Positions 17,030 to 25,279 of a DNA stretch of 64,000 bases are shown in pieces; within the stretch, counting starts at the first letter, position 1, and each line of letters begins with the position of its first letter. The notes under the pieces were generated by a model that did not search any database, was not told where the DNA came from, and worked only from the letters and a program-made list of their open reading frames with translations. Where the stretch lies: NCBI RefSeq assembly GCF_030316825.1, contig NZ_JASZYU010000001.1, positions 1,302,001-1,366,000 on the forward strand. Reading direction: 5' to 3'. The position numbers and the translations under genes are program-made. Source of the DNA: Variovorax fucosicus. GTDB taxonomy: Bacteria > Pseudomonadota > Gammaproteobacteria > Burkholderiales > Burkholderiaceae_C.

Positions 17030-19976
17030 GGCCGACGGCGCCCTGCACCGAGGACTTCACGCGGGCATCGCCGCCGGTGCTGAACAGGCGCCCCACTTCA
17101 CCGTAGACGCTGGCGGCGGGCGTCACGGCGAGCGTGAAGCCGCCGGCCAGTTCGGCCGAGGTGTAGCCGCTGGCGCTGGCGATGCGCGTGCTGGCCGCCG
17201 GGCCGATGAACTCGGCAACGTCGGCGCCGCGGCCCGTGCGGTACAGGTTCGCGCGCGCGTAGGGCTGCAGCCGGCCGGCACCGGTCGCGATGTCGCCCTT
17301 GATGCGCACGCCCAGGCGGCCGATCCAGCCGCCGTCGGCGTCCTGCCGCACGGTCGCGCCGGTGATCTGCACGTCGTCGAAGCGCGTGCGCTGGTGAATC
17401 AGCTGCGCCTGCGGCTCGATGCGCCAGCCCTCGGCCAGCGCAAAGGACTGGCCGACCTCGATCGACGCCGTCAGGCTGCGGGCCTTGCCCGAGGCGCCCG
17501 GATTGCTGTCGGGCCGCACGCCGTAGCGATGGCTGCCGGCCTGAACCACGGCATCGGCATAGAGGCCGCTCGCGTCCATCCAGGTCGCATAGCCGCCAAG
17601 GTAGCGCGATTGCAGTTCGTTGTGGCCGACCTTGGCGGTGATGCCGCGCGCGTTGCCGCTCACGTCGGCACTGCCGTCCAGGGTGCCGACGTAGACGCCC
17701 GCGCGCCAGTTGCCGCTGGCCAGCAGGTCGGTACCGGCCTGCAGGCCGCTGACGTGGCCGCGACTTTGCGCGCGGGCGACGCCGGCCTGGCGGATGTCGA
17801 GGCCGCTGTAGACGGCGCGGGCCCAGGCGCGGCGCAGCGCGCTGGTGTCGGCGGCATCGCCGGGTGCAGTCGCGGCCTCGTCGCCGATGCGGCGGTTCAG
17901 GTTGCCCAGCATGCCGAGGTCGGCCTGGCGCAGTTGCGCCGGCAGCGCCGCGAAGAGCGGGACTTCGGCACGGTAGGTCGGCACGCTCAGCTGCGGCAGG
18001 GTCGGCGTGGCGGGCGTGTCCGCGGTCGGAGTGGGCGTGGCGGGGGTGGTCGGGATGGTCGGGATGGTCGGCGCGACGGTCGTTGCCGAACGCAAGTACC
18101 AGTTCTCGCCGGCGCCCTGGGCATCGGCCGCATACAGGCGGTACTCGTAGGCGCCCGCATCGACATGGCCGCCGCTCAGCGCGAAACCGTCCTTGGTGGT
18201 CTGCGCAGTGGTGGTGGCGCCGCTGCCCGCGCTCACCACCTCGATGCCGTTGCCGGTCGTCAGGGCCCCCAGGCCGCCGACGTTGTTGATCTGCAGGAGG
18301 GTGTTGCCGCTGACCGCACCGCCATTGATGACGATCCGGTCGGTCTGCGAGCCGGAATTTCCCAGCGAAGTATTGAGCCGCACCGTACCGCCCTGGCCGA
18401 CCCAGTTGCCGTTGACGGTCAAGGTCTTGGGAACAAATGCCGCAGCGGGTGCCTGGAAGTCGATGCGGCCGGCAAGGGTCAGGCCGCTCAGGGAGGAATC
18501 GCCGGTCATCGTCCAGCGGCTGGTGCCATCGATGTTCAGGGTCACCGGATCGATGGCGCCCGTCAGGCTCGAGGCGTTCAGCAGACTCAGGCTGACGGCG
18601 CTGCCGGCATCCGTCACGATGTCGCCGGTCAGTGTGCTGCGATTGGCGGTCAGCGCAAACGTGCTGCCGTTCGTGACATTCAACAGCTTGCTGCCCGAGG
18701 CGGCCGAGGCCGTGCTGTTGTTCAGCACGAGCGCAGAGTTGCCGGTTGCCCCATTGACCTGAATCAGATCGCCCGAGGTGTTGCTGATGGCGAAGCCGTC
18801 AAAGCGAGCGTTCTGGTCTGCGCCCGCCAGAAAACCCAGTGCGACGCCGGCTGCGTTGACCGTGCCGCCGCCCGTCGCCGCGAGGGTGGAGTTGCTCCCG
18901 GCCAGCAGCGCGCCATAGCTCGTGGCGTCGGTGGTGTTGATCCGAAGCGCGCCGGTCGCCGTGATGGCGCCGCCCAGGTCGGCCAACACGCCGGCAGCGT
19001 AGGACTCCGGATTGCCGCTCGGGAAGTCTGCCTGCGTGGCGCCGCTCACGTTGATGAGCGTGCTGCCCGCCAGGTTCACCTGGGAACCGGCGTCCCGCGA
19101 AGAGATGCCCTGGCCGTTGACGCCGGTGACGTTGATCGACGTGGCCGAAGACGCGTTCGCATCCACGATACCGCCGGTGACCGCGCGGATCCCGGATCCG
19201 TTGATGCTGCTGATGTTGATCGTGGCCGGCCCGCTGTAGACGATGCGGCCCGCGCTGGTGACTTTCAGCGCGGACGACTGCACACCGCTGGTGGTGAGAT
19301 TCAACGAGCCATTCAATGTGATCGTGGCCGAAGTGGCCGCCGCAATGGCATCCGACCGGTTGTCACCGGCGGTGTTGATGGTTACAGCGCCATTGGCAAC
19401 CACGGCCGAACTGGTGAGGGCGCGGATCCCTGGAGCAAATGCGGTGCCGCTGCCCATGGTGATGTCGACGGGTCCGTTCAGCGTGATGAGGGTGCCGCTG
19501 TCTTCCGTGAGCACGCCATGGTTGCCCGACCCGTTGGACAAGGTGATCGACAGCGGGCCGTTGACGGTGATGGCACCACCAGCGCCCGCACGAAGCCCCC
19601 CGTTTCCGGTGGTCGCGCCAGTCCTGCTGATGGTAGCGCCAGCTTGCAGGTTGACTTGCGAGCCCGCACCGGCGGCGGACGCACCGAACACGCTGTTTTG
19701 GGCCAGAGGCATCGTCAGGGCGGCAGCCGCGTTGACCACGCCTCCGGTCAACGAAGAGACGGCGCCCCTGCCCGACGCCACGCCGATGCCGGTGTAGCCG
19801 CCTGAGGCAGCGCAGGTCGACCCCGCATTGGCCTGGAGTCGGATGCCTGCAACTCCGGGACAGGCTGCCAAGGCGGCATTCGGCAAAAGGCCGGCCGACA
19901 TGGTCAGGATTGCGATGGAAACGATCTGGCGGGCGTGCGGGTTCGCTGCGGGCTGTGCGGGGAAACGGTAATTCAT
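17013..19976 (-). CDS. Type Va autotransporter, beta-helical passenger
   Basis: A 987-residue secreted protein. The signal peptide IVSIAILTMSAGLLPNAALA ends in an ALA cleavage site near residue 37. The passenger (to about 640) is rich in short Gly/Asn/Ser/Thr/Val repeats of the right-handed beta-helix kind. A Pro/Thr linker (TVAPTIPTIPTTPATP) leads into a C-terminal autotransporter beta-barrel of about 270 residues ending GAVGLKVRW, with the aromatic last residue needed for barrel assembly. No protease motif or RGD is evident; adhesion or biofilm roles are possible. The start used is the ATG at 19976; an in-frame TTG at 20042 would add 22 residues. The 3' end overlaps the DUF2894 gene by 17 bp. 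Confidence 0.85.
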   Translation of the reverse strand: MNYRFPAQPAANPHARQIVSIAILTMSAGLLPNAALAACPGVAGIRLQANAGSTCAASGGYTGIGVASGRGAVSSLTGGVVNAAAALTMPLAQNSVFGASAAGAGSQVNLQAGATISRTGATTGNGGLRAGAGGAITVNGPLSITLSNGSGNHGVLTEDSGTLITLNGPVDITMGSGTAFAPGIRALTSSAVVANGAVTINTAGDNRSDAIAAATSATITLNGSLNLTTSGVQSSALKVTSAGRIVYSGPATINISSINGSGIRAVTGGIVDANASSATSINVTGVNGQGISSRDAGSQVNLAGSTLINVSGATQADFPSGNPESYAAGVLADLGGAITATGALRINTTDATSYGALLAGSNSTLAATGGGTVNAAGVALGFLAGADQNARFDGFAISNTSGDLIQVNGATGNSALVLNNSTASAASGSKLLNVTNGSTFALTANRSTLTGDIVTDAGSAVSLSLLNASSLTGAIDPVTLNIDGTSRWTMTGDSSLSGLTLAGRIDFQAPAAAFVPKTLTVNGNWVGQGGTVRLNTSLGNSGSQTDRIVINGGAVSGNTLLQINNVGGLGALTTGNGIEVVSAGSGATTTAQTTKDGFALSGGHVDAGAYEYRLYAADAQGAGENWYLRSATTVAPTIPTIPTTPATPTPTADTPATPTLPQLSVPTYRAEVPLFAALPAQLRQADLGMLGNLNRRIGDEAATAPGDAADTSALRRAWARAVYSGLDIRQAGVARAQSRGHVSGLQAGTDLLASGNWRAGVYVGTLDGSADVSGNARGITAKVGHNELQSRYLGGYATWMDASGLYADAVVQAGSHRYGVRPDSNPGASGKARSLTASIEVGQSFALAEGWRIEPQAQLIHQRTRFDDVQITGATVRQDADGGWIGRLGVRIKGDIATGAGRLQPYARANLYRTGRGADVAEFIGPAASTRIASASGYTSAELAGGFTLAVTPAASVYGEVGRLFSTGGDARVKSSVQGAVGLKVRW

Positions 19977-20099
19977 CGGAGACGCGATGGGCCAGGCTGG
20001 GTCTTTGCCCTGCCCTGGGCGTGCGACTCGCCCAAACTTCAATCCCTGAGGTCGCTCGCGATTCCGCTCTACTGCTTCGGATATCCGGCGCAGAAGTAT

Positions 20100-20129
20100 T
20101 GATTACTTGCTGCAAACAAGATAGGGCAA
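20100..20129 (-). promoter_or_regulatory. Possible autotransporter promoter
   Basis: Read leftward, TTGCCC and TAATCA lie 18 bp apart in an AT-rich island (about 20085-20160) within otherwise GC-rich DNA. Just upstream is the palindrome TCAAATTTGA (20136-20145), a candidate operator. The adjacent HTH gene could encode its regulator; there is no direct evidence. Confidence 0.3.
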
Positions 20130-20231
20130 TAGTTCTCAAATTTGAACGAATTCGCCTTGCCTCAGAACGACGGCCGCGCCTGCACGCCACGGCGCTTCCA
20201 CCGATGACTCGGCGCGCCGCAGGCTGGTTCG

Positions 20232-20681
20232 CTAGTCCGCCGCGCTGGCTTCGAGTCGTTTCAGCAAGTCGTCGCGGCTAAGTTCCTTGACCACGGCCAA
20301 CTGTTGAACCTGCGAGGCATTGGGCCTGGACTTGCCCTGCTCCCAGTTATAGATGGTTTGCCCGCCGATGCCCACCAGCTTGCCGTACGTCGCCGCCGAC
20401 CACCCCAGCTTGCTGCGGTGCGCGGCCAGGCGCGCCGCGCTGAAGCGCCGGCGTGGGCCCTCCTCATCGGCCTGGCTTTCCCGGGCCGCCGGGGCAGGCG
20501 CCGCTGCGCGCTTGTCAACGCGCTTGAGTTCCTTTTGCAAGGACTCGACCTGGCGACGCAATGTCGCGATGGCGCTGCGGTGCTGCGCGCTGGCTTTCTT
20601 CAGAGCCTCGACCTCTGTGCGCACTTCCTTGCGGGCAACGCGGGAGATCTCGGCTTTCAGGACGGTTGCAATGTTTGGCAT
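20232..20681 (-). CDS. Helix-turn-helix protein with N-terminal coiled coil
   Basis: A 149-residue protein. Residues about 10-55 are a Lys/Glu/Gln-rich coiled coil, followed by an Ala/Pro-rich linker and a C-terminal HTH of the XRE/Cro type (GWSAATYGKLVGIGGQTIYN, then WEQGKSRPNASQ, about residues 93-125). IYNWEQGKSRP is the classic recognition-helix end of XRE proteins. The coiled coil probably dimerises it. It lies upstream of the autotransporter on the same strand with 255 bp between the two starts, so it may control that gene or its own expression. Target unknown. Confidence 0.8.
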   Translation of the reverse strand: MPNIATVLKAEISRVARKEVRTEVEALKKASAQHRSAIATLRRQVESLQKELKRVDKRAAAPAPAARESQADEEGPRRRFSAARLAAHRSKLGWSAATYGKLVGIGGQTIYNWEQGKSRPNASQVQQLAVVKELSRDDLLKRLEASAAD

Positions 20682-20773
20682 TTCCGGATTTTGACGGATT
20701 CCGGTGGCGCACTTCTAGGGTTGACCCTCGACAGCGCCGCCATGCGATGCCGCGCTCGTCCGGCTCCGGCAGC

Positions 20774-22099
20774 TCAACCGGGCTTGCTGTGCAGACGCAG
20801 CCCGACCAGCATCAGCACTGCCGCCAGCACCAGTGCGCCGCTGAGCAGATACAGGCTCAGCGTGAAGCCGCCGGTAGCGGTCTTGATCGCACCCACCACC
20901 AACGGTGCGACCAGTCCGGCGCAGCCGCCGATGGTCGAGATCAGCGCGATGCCAGCAGCTGCCGCTTTCTTCGACAGCAGGATTCCCGGCACCGTCCACA
21001 GGATCGTGAACGCGCTCGAAATGCCAATGGCAGCCAGTGCGAGGCAGGCCACGGCGGGCACGGGGCTCTTCATGAACAGCGTCGTCAGCGAAAGTCCGAG
21101 CGCACCGACGCAGGCGGTGATGGCGAAATGCCACCGGCGCTCGCCCTGGCGATCCGAGTGGCCGCCGATGATGATCATCGCGGCGATGCCCGCCAGCGCC
21201 GGCACCATCGAATAGAAGCCGACCTGGAGCACCGTCAGCCCCATGCCCTTGAGCATGGTCGGCTGCCAGAACGCCATTGCGTAGACGCCGAGGATGACCA
21301 GGAACGAGATGAAGCCGAGCAGCCAGACGCGCCCGTCGCGCAGCGCGCTGGCGATCGTCTGCCGCTCGTGTGAACCGTGCGCCGCAAGATCGTGCTCCAG
21401 CAGATGGCGCACGCGCTGCTTCTCGATATCGTTCAGCCAGGGCGCGTCGGCGGGCGTGTTCGAGAGCAGGAAGAACACGGCCACGCCCAGCACCACGCTC
21501 GGCACGCCTTCGACCAGGAACAGCCATTGCCAGCCCGCCAGGCCGTATGCCCCGTCCAGGCTGGTCATCACGATGCCTGCCAGCGGCCCCGCGAAGAGGG
21601 GCGCCGCAGCGGGGCCCATGAAGAACAGCGCGGTGGCCTTGGCGCGGCGCCCAGCTGGGAACCAGAGCGTCAGGTAGAACAGGATGCCCGGCGCAAAACC
21701 GGCCTCGAACACGCCGAGCAGGAAACGCAGCACGTAGAAGTGCGTTGGCGTCGTCGCGAACATCATCGCGGCCGAAGTCAGCCCCCACAGGCCCATGATG
21801 CGCAACAGCGTCGCGCGCACGCCGATCTTCGCGAGCATCAGGTTGCTCGGGATCTCGAACACCGCATAGCCGATGAAGAAGATGCCGGCACCGAGGCCGA
21901 AGACGGTATCGCTGAAGCTGAGCTGATCCTTCATCTGCAACTGTGCGTAGCCGATGTTGGTGCGGTCCAGGTAGTTCAGCACGTAGCAGGCAAACAGCAG
22001 CGGCAGCAATCGCCACGTGATCTTGCGAAAGAGCGCGTCGTCGCTGGTCTCGGCCAGCGATGGCGCGGTTGCGCCTGCGGCAAAGGTGGCAGTGTTCAT
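20774..22099 (-). CDS. MFS transporter, anion:cation symporter (ACS) family
   Basis: A 441-residue, 12-helix protein with the ACS-family beginning LLPLLFACYVLNYLDRTNIG, the signature FEIPSNLMLAKIG, and the loop LTLWFPAGRRAKATALF. ACS members import organic anions such as tartrate, glucarate, phthalate or 4-hydroxyphenylacetate with protons. The GAGGAG ribosome site lies 8 bp before the ATG. It is the last gene of a four-gene leftward operon with an MBL-fold hydrolase, an SDR and a SnoaL-like protein, so it likely imports their substrate. Confidence 0.9.
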   Translation of the reverse strand: MNTATFAAGATAPSLAETSDDALFRKITWRLLPLLFACYVLNYLDRTNIGYAQLQMKDQLSFSDTVFGLGAGIFFIGYAVFEIPSNLMLAKIGVRATLLRIMGLWGLTSAAMMFATTPTHFYVLRFLLGVFEAGFAPGILFYLTLWFPAGRRAKATALFFMGPAAAPLFAGPLAGIVMTSLDGAYGLAGWQWLFLVEGVPSVVLGVAVFFLLSNTPADAPWLNDIEKQRVRHLLEHDLAAHGSHERQTIASALRDGRVWLLGFISFLVILGVYAMAFWQPTMLKGMGLTVLQVGFYSMVPALAGIAAMIIIGGHSDRQGERRWHFAITACVGALGLSLTTLFMKSPVPAVACLALAAIGISSAFTILWTVPGILLSKKAAAAGIALISTIGGCAGLVAPLVVGAIKTATGGFTLSLYLLSGALVLAAVLMLVGLRLHSKPG

Positions 22100-22123
22100 T
22101 GTTTTGTTCTCCTCGGATGTGGG

Positions 22124-23197
22124 TCAGCCGCGCGCGAGTGTGCCAAATTCAGTGCAGCCCCAAAGGTGGCTGGTCGGTGCGCCCGGAAACAGCCAGTGCG
22201 GCGAGCACTCGCTGGAGGGCACGACGTTGGTGAATTCGTGGCGCGTCGAATCGCCGGCGATGGTTTTCTCCAGCACCATGGACAGGTACTGCGCGTTGCT
22301 GCTTTCCTGCGTGTTGCCGTTCAGGATCACCTCGGCGCCGGTCGCCTTGGCATAGCGGCGGATGCCGTTGTGGCGCGAGCGGTCGGGCGCCCAGCTGTCT
22401 GCGGAAACGCCGTTCTCGCTGCTGACGCGCAGGCCGTCTTCGGCACGGTAAACCAGCGAGTGGTTGCCTTCGGTATGCCCTGGCGTGTGCACCAGCGCGA
22501 TGCCACGGCCGAGCTGGACGCTGCCGTCGAACGCGACGATGCGTTCCGGCGGCACGCCGTCCAGCCCTTGCGGGCAGTACCAGTCGGCCTGGATCGGCAG
22601 CAGGCTTTGCACGCTCGCCAGCTCCTGCCGGTGCGCCAGCAGCCGCGCATTCGGGAACACGCCGGGGGAGCTCTTGTCGCCCAGCCAGCGTCGCACGTTC
22701 TGCGTGTGCAGGTGGTCGTACGTGATGTAGTCGATGGACTCGGGCGCGACACCCACGCTTTGCAGCGCCTGCGGCACGGTCGCATACATCGGCGCGATCG
22801 TGCTGTGCAGAAACTTCGGCGTCTGCTCGCCGAGGCGCTTGAAGTACGGCGTCTCGCTGCCGGTCTCGAAGTCGGCCGGCGAGAACAGCAGGTGGCGCAG
22901 GCGGCCGTCGAAGTCGTCGAACTGGATCAGCACCAGGCGCGTCAGCAGGTGCACCATGTGCGGTTTCAGCAGTTGCTGGGCATACACCCCGGTGAACGAG
23001 TACCAGGCCGGGTACGGGATGCGCAGCAGGTCGAAGCTGCGCGCGTAGCGCACGGCGGGCTCTTCGAGAAAGCGCTCGCGGAACTGCCGGCCGCGCTTGC
23101 GCAGTTCGCGCAGGCGATCCTGCGGCCCGGCGGCATCGCGCGCACCATCGAAGTCGGTGATCGGCACGAGGCCGTGGATTGGGGCATCACGCATCAT
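22124..23197 (-). CDS. MBL-fold hydrolase with altered metal motif
   Basis: A 357-residue protein of the metallo-beta-lactamase fold. It has the later metal-binding LVHTPGHTEGNHSLV and a C-terminal RHEFTNVVPSSECSPHW. The canonical HxHxDH is HLHTQN here (His162, His164, then Gln166 and Asn167 in place of Asp and His). An Asp directly precedes His162 (DHLH), so metal binding may use a different set of ligands or one metal only. It probably hydrolyses an ester or lactone taken up by the neighbouring MFS carrier; substrate unknown. It lies 15 bp from the SDR gene in the same operon. Confidence 0.75.
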   Translation of the reverse strand: MMRDAPIHGLVPITDFDGARDAAGPQDRLRELRKRGRQFRERFLEEPAVRYARSFDLLRIPYPAWYSFTGVYAQQLLKPHMVHLLTRLVLIQFDDFDGRLRHLLFSPADFETGSETPYFKRLGEQTPKFLHSTIAPMYATVPQALQSVGVAPESIDYITYDHLHTQNVRRWLGDKSSPGVFPNARLLAHRQELASVQSLLPIQADWYCPQGLDGVPPERIVAFDGSVQLGRGIALVHTPGHTEGNHSLVYRAEDGLRVSSENGVSADSWAPDRSRHNGIRRYAKATGAEVILNGNTQESSNAQYLSMVLEKTIAGDSTRHEFTNVVPSSECSPHWLFPGAPTSHLWGCTEFGTLARG

Positions 23198-23212
23198 GGC
23201 GAATCCTTGAGG

Positions 23213-23995
23213 TCAGTAGACGGAACGGCCGCCGGTGATGTCGAACACCGCGCCCGTGCTGAACGAGCAGTCGGCAGAGGCGAGCCATGCGGCCATCGCA
23301 GCAACCTCATCGACTTCGACAAAACGGCCCATCGGCACACGCGCCAGCAGGATCTTGTCCAACTGCTCGCGGTGCTCCGGCGGGATGCCGGCGAACACCG
23401 CGGTGTCGGCCGCCGACGGCGTGATGCAGTTGACGAGCACGCCGGCCGTGGCGAGCTCCTTCGCGAGCGACTTGGTCAAGGCGATCAACCCCGCTTTGGA
23501 GGCGGAGTACGCCGCGTTCATCGCATTGCCCTCCTTGCCCGCGACCGATGCGATGTTGATGACGCGCCGCGCGGGCGTCGCAATGCCCAGCATCTGCGGC
23601 ACCAGCGCGCGGCAGCACAGGTAGGCGCCGGTGAGGTTGATGTCCAGCACATTGCGCCAGTCCGCGGGGGTCGTCTCCCAGGTGTTCACCGTGGGGCCGA
23701 GCACACCGGCGTTGTTGACGAGCACGGTGACGGCGCCCAGCGCCGCGAGCGAGCGCTGCGCGGCCTGCATCACCTGCGCTTCGTCGCGCACGTCGACCAC
23801 CAGCGCCTGCACGCGCCCCGGCGCGGCGAGCGCGTTCACGGCCTCGTCGAGCTTGCTGGCCGATACGTCCCAGAGCGAGACGGAGGCGCCGCTGCGAAGG
23901 TAGCGCCGCGCGATCGCCAGCCCGATGCCTTGCGCGCCGCCCGTGATGACGGCATGGTGGCCGTGCAGGTCGCCGGGAGCGGCCGCAAGGCTCAT
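23213..23995 (-). CDS. Short-chain dehydrogenase/reductase
   Basis: A 260-residue classical SDR with TGGAQGIG for NAD(P) binding, NNAG, catalytic Ser in NIASVAG and an intact YSASKAG active site, ending in the FabG-like GAVFDITGGRSVY. An Asp in the second strand (SLWDVS) suggests NAD preference. The ATG at 23995 overlaps the stop of the SnoaL-like gene by four bases, so the two are coupled. It probably oxidises an alcohol intermediate in the same unknown pathway as the MBL-fold hydrolase. Confidence 0.88.
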   Translation of the reverse strand: MSLAAAPGDLHGHHAVITGGAQGIGLAIARRYLRSGASVSLWDVSASKLDEAVNALAAPGRVQALVVDVRDEAQVMQAAQRSLAALGAVTVLVNNAGVLGPTVNTWETTPADWRNVLDINLTGAYLCCRALVPQMLGIATPARRVINIASVAGKEGNAMNAAYSASKAGLIALTKSLAKELATAGVLVNCITPSAADTAVFAGIPPEHREQLDKILLARVPMGRFVEVDEVAAMAAWLASADCSFSTGAVFDITGGRSVY

Positions 23996-24483
23996 GCCGT
24001 GGCCGCCGCGGGTTGACCGGTCAGCAGCCCGCTGACGATCGCCGGCAGGGCCGCGGGAGGCACGCCGACGAGCAACTGCTTGAGGATCGTCAGCGTGTCG
24101 AAATAGACGCGCTCGCAAACCAGCCGGTCGCCATCGAAGATGAACAGCGCAATCATCCGGCAGCGAAACGTGTTGCCGGTGGCCGGCAGGTTGCGCAACG
24201 GGCCGCGATGCGTGCCGAGCAGCCAGAACTCGACGATGACCGAATCCGCGGCGTGCCGCAGCTTGATGATTTCGTGGCGCTGGTCGGGAAAAGCGGTGCG
24301 CGTATCGGCGTAGTACTTGCGAACGGCATGCAGGCCATCGTGCACCTCGCCGCTGGCGATCAGTTCGTAGTGCGGGTGCGGAAACGTGTCGAGCACGGCG
24401 TCGAAGTCCTGCCGGGTTTCGTCGGCGAAGTGGTCCAGCACGAGGCGTTCGCGGCGGGTCTGGAGAGAGAGGTCGGTTGTCAT
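23992..24483 (-). CDS. SnoaL/NTF2-like protein
   Basis: A 163-residue cone-shaped alpha+beta (NTF2-like) protein: HYELIASGEVHDGLHAVRKY, then DSVIVEFWLLGTHRGPLRN and a FIFDGDRLVCERVYFDTLTI strand pair typical of SnoaL polyketide cyclases and related hydratases. Members act as isomerases, hydratases or cyclases on small hydrophobic molecules. It is the first gene of the leftward operon and is divergent from a Crp/Fnr regulator, 97 bp away. Confidence 0.78.
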   Translation of the reverse strand: MTTDLSLQTRRERLVLDHFADETRQDFDAVLDTFPHPHYELIASGEVHDGLHAVRKYYADTRTAFPDQRHEIIKLRHAADSVIVEFWLLGTHRGPLRNLPATGNTFRCRMIALFIFDGDRLVCERVYFDTLTILKQLLVGVPPAALPAIVSGLLTGQPAAATA

Positions 24484-24551
24484 GGCGGGGCGGTTTGTTG
24501 AGAGGAAGTGGCTGCACTATCCACGGTGCCCCGCGCGTAGACTGTCCGTTG

Positions 24552-24565
24552 TTGGCAATTGCCGA
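24552..24565. promoter_or_regulatory. Candidate Crp/Fnr operator
   Basis: TTGGCAATTGCCGA contains the perfect palindrome GGCAATTGCC and has the layout of Crp/Fnr-family sites (a half site, four AT bases, an inverted half site). It lies 15 bp before the regulator start and between two divergent genes, well placed for control of both. Confidence 0.45.
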
Positions 24566-24580
24566 TCGAGACAAACCCGC

Positions 24581-25252
24581 ATGACCGACGCGTCGGAATC
24601 CGATGACCGCCAGATGCTGCCCGACGACGTGCAGCAGCAGTTGCTCGAGGTTGCGCACCGCCGGTCGCTGGCACGCGGCGACTCGGTGTTTCTCAAGGGC
24701 TCCGCACCCGACGCGCTGTTCGGCGTGCTGAGCGGCTCACTTCGCGTCAGCGTCGTCGCGCCAGGCGGGCGCGAGGCGGTGATCGCGATCCTGAAGCCGG
24801 GTCACTGGTTCGGCGAGGTCTCGCTGCTGGTCGGCCGTGAGCGGGTGTACGACACATGCGCGCTCGCCGCGACCGAGATGGCCGTCGTGCAGGCGGAAGA
24901 TTTTCATCGCCTGGTGGCCGAACGCTTCGACGTGCACATGGCCTTCACGCGCCTGGTGTGCATGCGGCTGCGCCAGGCGCTCGCGTGGATCGACGATGCG
25001 ATCCTGATGCCACTGCCCGTGCGGCTCGCGCATCGGCTGCTGACGCTCGATCCGCGGCCCGCCGGCGCGGCGGGTGCAGTCTCGCTCGACGTGTCGCAGG
25101 AGGATCTGGCCTTCATGCTCGGCGTGTCGCGCCAGAGCGTCAACCGGCTGCTCAAGATGTGGGACGAGGACGGCACGCTGCGGGTTGGCTACCGGCACAT
25201 CGAGCTACTGGATCGGGGGCGATTGGCCGCCCATACTGAATACGTTGCCTGA
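24581..25252 (+). CDS. Crp/Fnr-family transcriptional regulator
   Basis: A 223-residue regulator with an N-terminal cyclic-nucleotide-type jelly roll (about 25-125; GHWFGEVSLLVGRERVYDT) and a C-terminal winged helix whose HTH reads QEDLAFMLGVSRQSVNRLLK (about 172-191). There are no N-terminal cysteines of the FNR iron-sulfur type. GHWFGEVSLL resembles a cyclic-nucleotide pocket but lacks the full RTA motif of Crp, so the effector is unknown. Placed divergently from the SnoaL/SDR/MBL/MFS operon, its likely target. Confidence 0.88.
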   Translation: MTDASESDDRQMLPDDVQQQLLEVAHRRSLARGDSVFLKGSAPDALFGVLSGSLRVSVVAPGGREAVIAILKPGHWFGEVSLLVGRERVYDTCALAATEMAVVQAEDFHRLVAERFDVHMAFTRLVCMRLRQALAWIDDAILMPLPVRLAHRLLTLDPRPAGAAGAVSLDVSQEDLAFMLGVSRQSVNRLLKMWDEDGTLRVGYRHIELLDRGRLAAHTEYVA

Positions 25253-25279
25253 CGCCTGGAGCGTCCAAAAATTTCTGCT

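Noticed and set aside
18040-18080. Short tandem repeats GGTCGGGAT as a possible satellite or CRISPR
   Set aside because: They encode the Thr/Ile/Pro linker of the autotransporter and are only two to three units long.
16941-19805. A 954-codon open frame on the plus strand opposite the autotransporter gene
   Set aside because: Composition is Arg/Ala/Gly-rich without any domain, as expected for the antisense of a GC-rich gene; the minus-strand protein has a signal peptide, linker and barrel.
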